A DNA stretch of 8,483 nt from assembly GCA_946619065.1 (NCBI GenBank), contig CAMOLY010000046.1, positions 1-8,483 of the forward strand. The letters are read 5' to 3'. Of the stretch, positions 6,562-8,483 are shown piece after piece. Position 1 is the first letter of the stretch; every line of letters starts with the position of its first letter. The notes below the pieces were generated by a model. The model saw only the letters and a program-made list of their open reading frames with translations. It was not told the origin of the DNA and did no database searches. A program made the translations under genes and the position numbers. This stretch comes from an uncultured Clostridia bacterium (lineage in GTDB: Bacteria; Bacillota; Clostridia; Oscillospirales; Oscillospiraceae).

Positions 6562-7257
6562 ATGCTGACTCCACAGGACCTACAAAACGTCACGTTTGAA
6601 AAGGCCAAGCTCGGCGGCTATCAGATGCAGTCCGTGGATGAATTCCTGGAGCCGCTGATCGACGACTATGTCGCCCTGTACAAAGAAAACGCGGTGCTCA
6701 AGAGCAAGATGCGCCTTCTGGTCGAGCGCCTCGAGGATTACCGCGACAGCGAGGCCAGGATCAAGGCGGACATGGACGAGACCCGCAGCGCCTGCGACGC
6801 GATGCTGGCCGACGCCAGGCGCCGGAGTGAAGAGCTGCTCCGCAAGGCCAAAGAGGACGCGCAGGAAGAAAACCGCAATCTCGATTCCGCGGTCGCCGGG
6901 GAACAGGAACGCCTGCAGCGCGCGAAGGCTGCCACGGCGGAGTTTGTGGCGGCAGTTCAGGCCCAGCTTGCCCGTCAGAAGCAGAGTCTGGAGATCCTGA
7001 TGAGCATGGATCTGCCCGCGTCCGAGCCTCCGAAGCCTGCCAAGCGCGCCTATGATTACGAATCCGAGGCCGAACCGGTCCGGCAGGACGCCGGCCAGAT
7101 TGCAGCCCAGATCGAGGAAAATGTTGGCAAAATCACCGGCGGCTATCCGAATCCCGACCTGAGCGCCACCACCCGCGTGATGACGCCCATCGACCTGGAC
7201 CGCCGGACCACGGAGAAATTCGCGGATCTGCAGTTCGGCAAAAATTATCACAATTAA
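6562..7257 (+). CDS. divIVA: DivIVA family cell-pole/division protein
   Basis: DivIVA proteins bind curved membrane at poles and septa and recruit division, wall-growth or sporulation partners. The 231-residue protein opens with MLTPQDLQNVTFEKAKLGGY and the VDEFLEPLIDDY block, the conserved N-terminal membrane-binding domain (about 1-60). A long coiled coil follows (about 35-150, rich in Glu, Arg, Ala). A less conserved tail ends in FADLQFGKNYHN. The loop carries FEKAKLGGY where B. subtilis has the exposed Phe17-Arg18 membrane contact, so the Phe/Lys there may play that part. SD AAAGGAGG (6547-6554) is 7 bases before the ATG. It directly follows sepF; in B. subtilis ylmG and ylmH lie between them. 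ileS follows divIVA in both. GpsB is a shorter relative, but length and N-terminus favour DivIVA. Confidence 0.92.
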   Translation: MLTPQDLQNVTFEKAKLGGYQMQSVDEFLEPLIDDYVALYKENAVLKSKMRLLVERLEDYRDSEARIKADMDETRSACDAMLADARRRSEELLRKAKEDAQEENRNLDSAVAGEQERLQRAKAATAEFVAAVQAQLARQKQSLEILMSMDLPASEPPKPAKRAYDYESEAEPVRQDAGQIAAQIEENVGKITGGYPNPDLSATTRVMTPIDLDRRTTEKFADLQFGKNYHN

Positions 7258-7261
7258 ATCA

Positions 7262-7510
7262 TCCTGCGATGAAGGGAACGTGTGAAACCGCAGCGCGCGC
7301 AGAGAGCTGCCGGTCGGTGTAAGGCAGCGGCGAACGGCTTCACGGATCCTCCCCGAGCATCCCGCCCAAAGGCCCAGGCCGAGTAGACCGGGACGGTTCA
7401 CGTCCGTTATCCCGTGTCAAGCGGCCATGGCCCTGCCATGGCAATAAGAGTGGTACCGCAGAGGGGGCTCCCTTTGTCTCTTAAGGAGACAGAGAGAGCC
7501 CTCTCTCTCA
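7262..7510 (+). promoter_or_regulatory. T-box leader (Ile specifier) of ileS
   Basis: This leader senses uncharged tRNA-Ile and controls read-through into ileS. Stem I: GTGAAACCG (7282-7290) pairs with CGGCTTCAC (7335-7343) with one mismatch. GGGA (7274-7277) pairs with TCCC (7350-7353). The internal loop between them holds GGATCC, giving the specifier ATC (7346-7348). The apical part is AGAG then GCTGCC (7306-7311), loop GGTCGGTGTAA, GGCAGC (7323-7328), the usual T-box shape. GCCATGG/CCATGGC (7424-7430/7436-7442) is a stem III-like hairpin. The T-box is AAGAGTGGTACCGC (7446-7459). Its TGGT matches an ACCA tRNA end, as expected with an A discriminator. GCTCCCTT (7467-7474) is the antiterminator 3' strand. 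A second ATC (7359-7361) was judged less likely as specifier. It begins about 5-15 bases after the divIVA stop; no clear promoter was found in between, so read-through from divIVA is likely. Confidence 0.92.
7461..7505 (+). terminator. T-box terminator hairpin without a T-run
   Basis: The arm 7461-7480 pairs with 7486-7505 around the loop TTAAG. Nineteen of 20 positions can pair, two of them G-U; the only mismatch is C7471/A7495. The 5' arm includes GCTCCCTT, the strand the antiterminator needs, so the two folds exclude each other as in standard T-boxes. The bases that follow are TCTCAGTG, not the usual run of T, so release may be inefficient or use another mechanism. Confidence 0.75.
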
Positions 7511-7603
7511 GTGAAAAGTGAACGTTGAAGCGTGAAACGTTTCGGCGCTTTTCAATTCGCGATGTAACTGTTCAGTCGCTCTCCGCGTCGCAGTGGCCGC
7601 TGT

Positions 7604-7671
7604 GGTCAGCGGCCACTACGGGTCAGCGGCCACTACGGGTCAGCGGCCACTACGGGTTAGCGGACACAGCG
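7604..7671 (+). repeat. 17-bp tandem repeat x4
   Basis: The unit GGTCAGCGGCCACTACG occurs exactly at 7604-7620, 7621-7637 and 7638-7654, then in degenerate form (GGTTAGCGGACACAGCG) at 7655-7671. Two further exact copies lie at 7824-7840 and 7841-7857. A reverse-complement fragment, CCCGTAGTGGCC, is at 7686-7697. Confidence 0.95.
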
Positions 7672-7692
7672 GGGGTTATGCAGCCCCCGTAG

Positions 7693-7714
7693 TGGCCCGT
7701 GACCACACGGGCCA
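7693..7714 (+). repeat. Hairpin TGGCCCGTG/CACGGGCCA with ACCA loop
   Basis: Nine perfect base pairs (7693-7701 with 7706-7714) enclose ACCA. This loop is the reverse complement of the TGGT loops in the hairpins at 7592-7617 (11 bp) and 7814-7835 (9 bp), so it looks like a diverged copy in the opposite orientation. A small hairpin AGCGC-GAA-GCGCT (7716-7728) follows. Confidence 0.85.
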
Positions 7715-7757
7715 TAGCGCGAAGCGCTTTCCCGGTTTCTTCCAACCGTTTCCCTTC

Positions 7758-7805
7758 GGGGTTATGGCCTGACGGGGGTTATGGCTGACGGGGGTTATGG
7801 CTGAC
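7758..7805 (+). repeat. 16-bp tandem repeat x3
   Basis: Units GGGGTTATGGCCTGAC (7758-7773), GGGGGTTATGGCTGAC (7774-7789) and the same again (7790-7805) follow head to tail. A fourth partial unit (GGGGGTTATGGC, 7806-7817) runs directly into the second 45-bp copy. GGGGGTTATG also appears alone at 7671-7680. Confidence 0.93.
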
Positions 7806-7947
7806 GGGGGTTATGGCCGCTGTGGTCAGCGGCCACTACGGGTCAGCGGCCACTACGGAACTACTGAATAAGTACTTCGCGATTTGAAAAACGCCACAAC
7901 GATTCATTCTTCACTTGATAGAAAATCATCCGATAAGGAGAATCTAT

Positions 7948-8483
7948 ATGGACTATAAAAACACCATCATCACCCCGAAGACCGACTTTCCGATGCGCGG
8001 CGGGCTGCCGCAGCGGGAGCCGACGATGCTGGAAGCCTGGCAGAAGATCGACGTCTACAACGAGCTTCGCAGGAGAAACGCCGGCAAGCCCCGCTTCATT
8101 CTGCACGACGGCCCTCCGTTCTCCAACGGCGACATCCACATGGGCCACGCGCTGAACAAGACCCTCAAGGATTTCATCATCCGCGAGAAGGCGATGCGCG
8201 GCTTTGACACGCCCTATGTACCCGGCTGGGACAACCACGGCATGCCCATCGAATCCGCCATCATCAAAAAGAACAAGCTCAACCGCAAGACCATGCCCGT
8301 TCCCGAATTCCGCAAGGCCTGCGAGCAGTTTGCCCTCGACTTTGTGGACCGCCAGCGCAAGGGTTTTGAGCGGCTCGGAATTGTGGCCGACTGGGAGCAT
8401 CCCTACCTGACGATGGACAAGGCCTTCGAGGCCGAGGAGGTCAAGGTCTTCGGCGAGATGTACCGCAAGGGCTATATCTACAA
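7948..8483 (+). CDS. ileS: Isoleucyl-tRNA synthetase (3' partial)
   Basis: IleRS charges tRNA-Ile with isoleucine. Only the first 178 codons are inside the window; the frame is open to the end. The start MDYKNTIITPKTDFPMRGGLPQREP is the standard bacterial type-1 IleRS N-terminus. PFSNGDIHMGHALNK carries the HIGH-class signature as HMGH (residues 64-67). GWDNHGMPIE follows where E. coli has GWDCHGLPIE. ADWEHPYLTMDKAFEAEEVKVFGEMYRKGYIY leads toward the CP1 editing domain. The KMSKS loop, editing site and C-terminal zinc region are beyond the window. AAGGAG (7935-7940) lies 7 bases before the ATG. Control by the Ile T-box at 7262-7510 fits the gene's identity. A long antisense frame over this gene is only its shadow. 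Confidence 0.97.
   Translation, partial: MDYKNTIITPKTDFPMRGGLPQREPTMLEAWQKIDVYNELRRRNAGKPRFILHDGPPFSNGDIHMGHALNKTLKDFIIREKAMRGFDTPYVPGWDNHGMPIESAIIKKNKLNRKTMPVPEFRKACEQFALDFVDRQRKGFERLGIVADWEHPYLTMDKAFEAEEVKVFGEMYRKGYIY

Larger units (their letters stand above)
7594..7858 (+). repeat. 45-bp perfect direct repeat bracketing 175 bp
   Basis: Bases 7594-7638 and 7814-7858 are identical over all 45 positions. Each copy holds a TGGCCGCTG/CAGCGGCCA hairpin with loop TGGT and two of the 17-bp units. They lie inside the larger inverted repeat. The exact identity suggests a recent duplication or gene-conversion event. Confidence 0.93.
7516..7916. repeat. Long imperfect inverted repeat, MITE-like or giant hairpin
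   Basis: The ends of this stretch between the T-box and ileS are reverse complements of each other. Bases 7526-7562 match the complement of 7877-7913 at 30 of 37 positions without gaps. AAGTGAA/TTCACTT (7516-7522/7910-7916) extends it outward with a gap. Inward, TTCAGT/ACTGAA (7571-7576/7863-7868) and AGTGGCCGCTG/CAGCGGCCACT (7592-7602/7844-7854) extend it again. No gene, transposase or clear target-site duplication is seen. It could be a non-autonomous mobile element remnant or a structured leader RNA. No coding sequence is supported from 7258 to 7947. Confidence 0.8.

Noticed and set aside
7604..7857. CRISPR array
   Set aside because: The 17-bp units are directly adjacent with no spacers, and no cas genes are seen.
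7915..7943. TTGATA-17-GAGAAT as an ileS promoter
   Set aside because: The -10 matches only four of six bases and overlaps the SD; transcription would begin at about the ATG, losing the SD.
7861..8400. 179-codon open frame on the - strand opposite ileS
   Set aside because: Antisense shadow of the conserved IleRS N-terminus; no independent support.

Overview
The window looks like a core chromosomal segment of a GC-rich, low-copy Gram-positive anaerobe, most likely a clostridial gut bacterium of the Oscillospiraceae/Ruminococcaceae type. This is inferred from four things: strong AGGAGG ribosome binding sites, the SepF and DivIVA division proteins, a T-box leader in front of ileS, and an endonuclease-type MutL. 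All genes lie on the + strand. No tRNA, rRNA, CRISPR array or transposase gene was seen.

Region 1 (1-4055) holds mutL (5' end cut by the window), miaA, an unrecognised acidic lipoprotein gene, and hfq. mutL and miaA overlap by 4 bases. The order mutL-miaA-hfq is the same as in the E. coli amiB-mutL-miaA-hfq operon, but here the lipoprotein gene sits between miaA and hfq, and hfq has its own candidate promoter.

Region 2 (4056-7257) is a cell-envelope and division cluster: a membrane-anchored HlyD-like protein, yggS/ylmE, sepF and divIVA. It is a reduced version of the B. subtilis ylmE-ylmF(sepF)-ylmG-ylmH-divIVA cluster; ylmG and ylmH are absent. Two control elements stand out. A 9-bp hairpin covers the ribosome binding site of the HlyD-like gene and competes with a UUCG hairpin. 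A near-perfect sigma-A promoter lies inside the AT-rich 3' part of yggS and points at sepF-divIVA.

Region 3 (7258-8483) is the long ileS leader and the start of ileS. A T-box with an AUC (Ile) specifier and a T-box/terminator module occupies about 7262-7510. Between it and ileS lies about 400 bp of palindromic repeat DNA. The outer arms (7516-7602 and 7844-7916) form an imperfect inverted repeat. Inside are a 45-bp perfect direct repeat, 17-bp and 16-bp tandem repeats, and hairpins with TGGT or ACCA loops. This leader insertion is the most unusual structure in the window. I see no evidence for a wholly new multi-gene system; the novelty is in the regulatory and repeat DNA.
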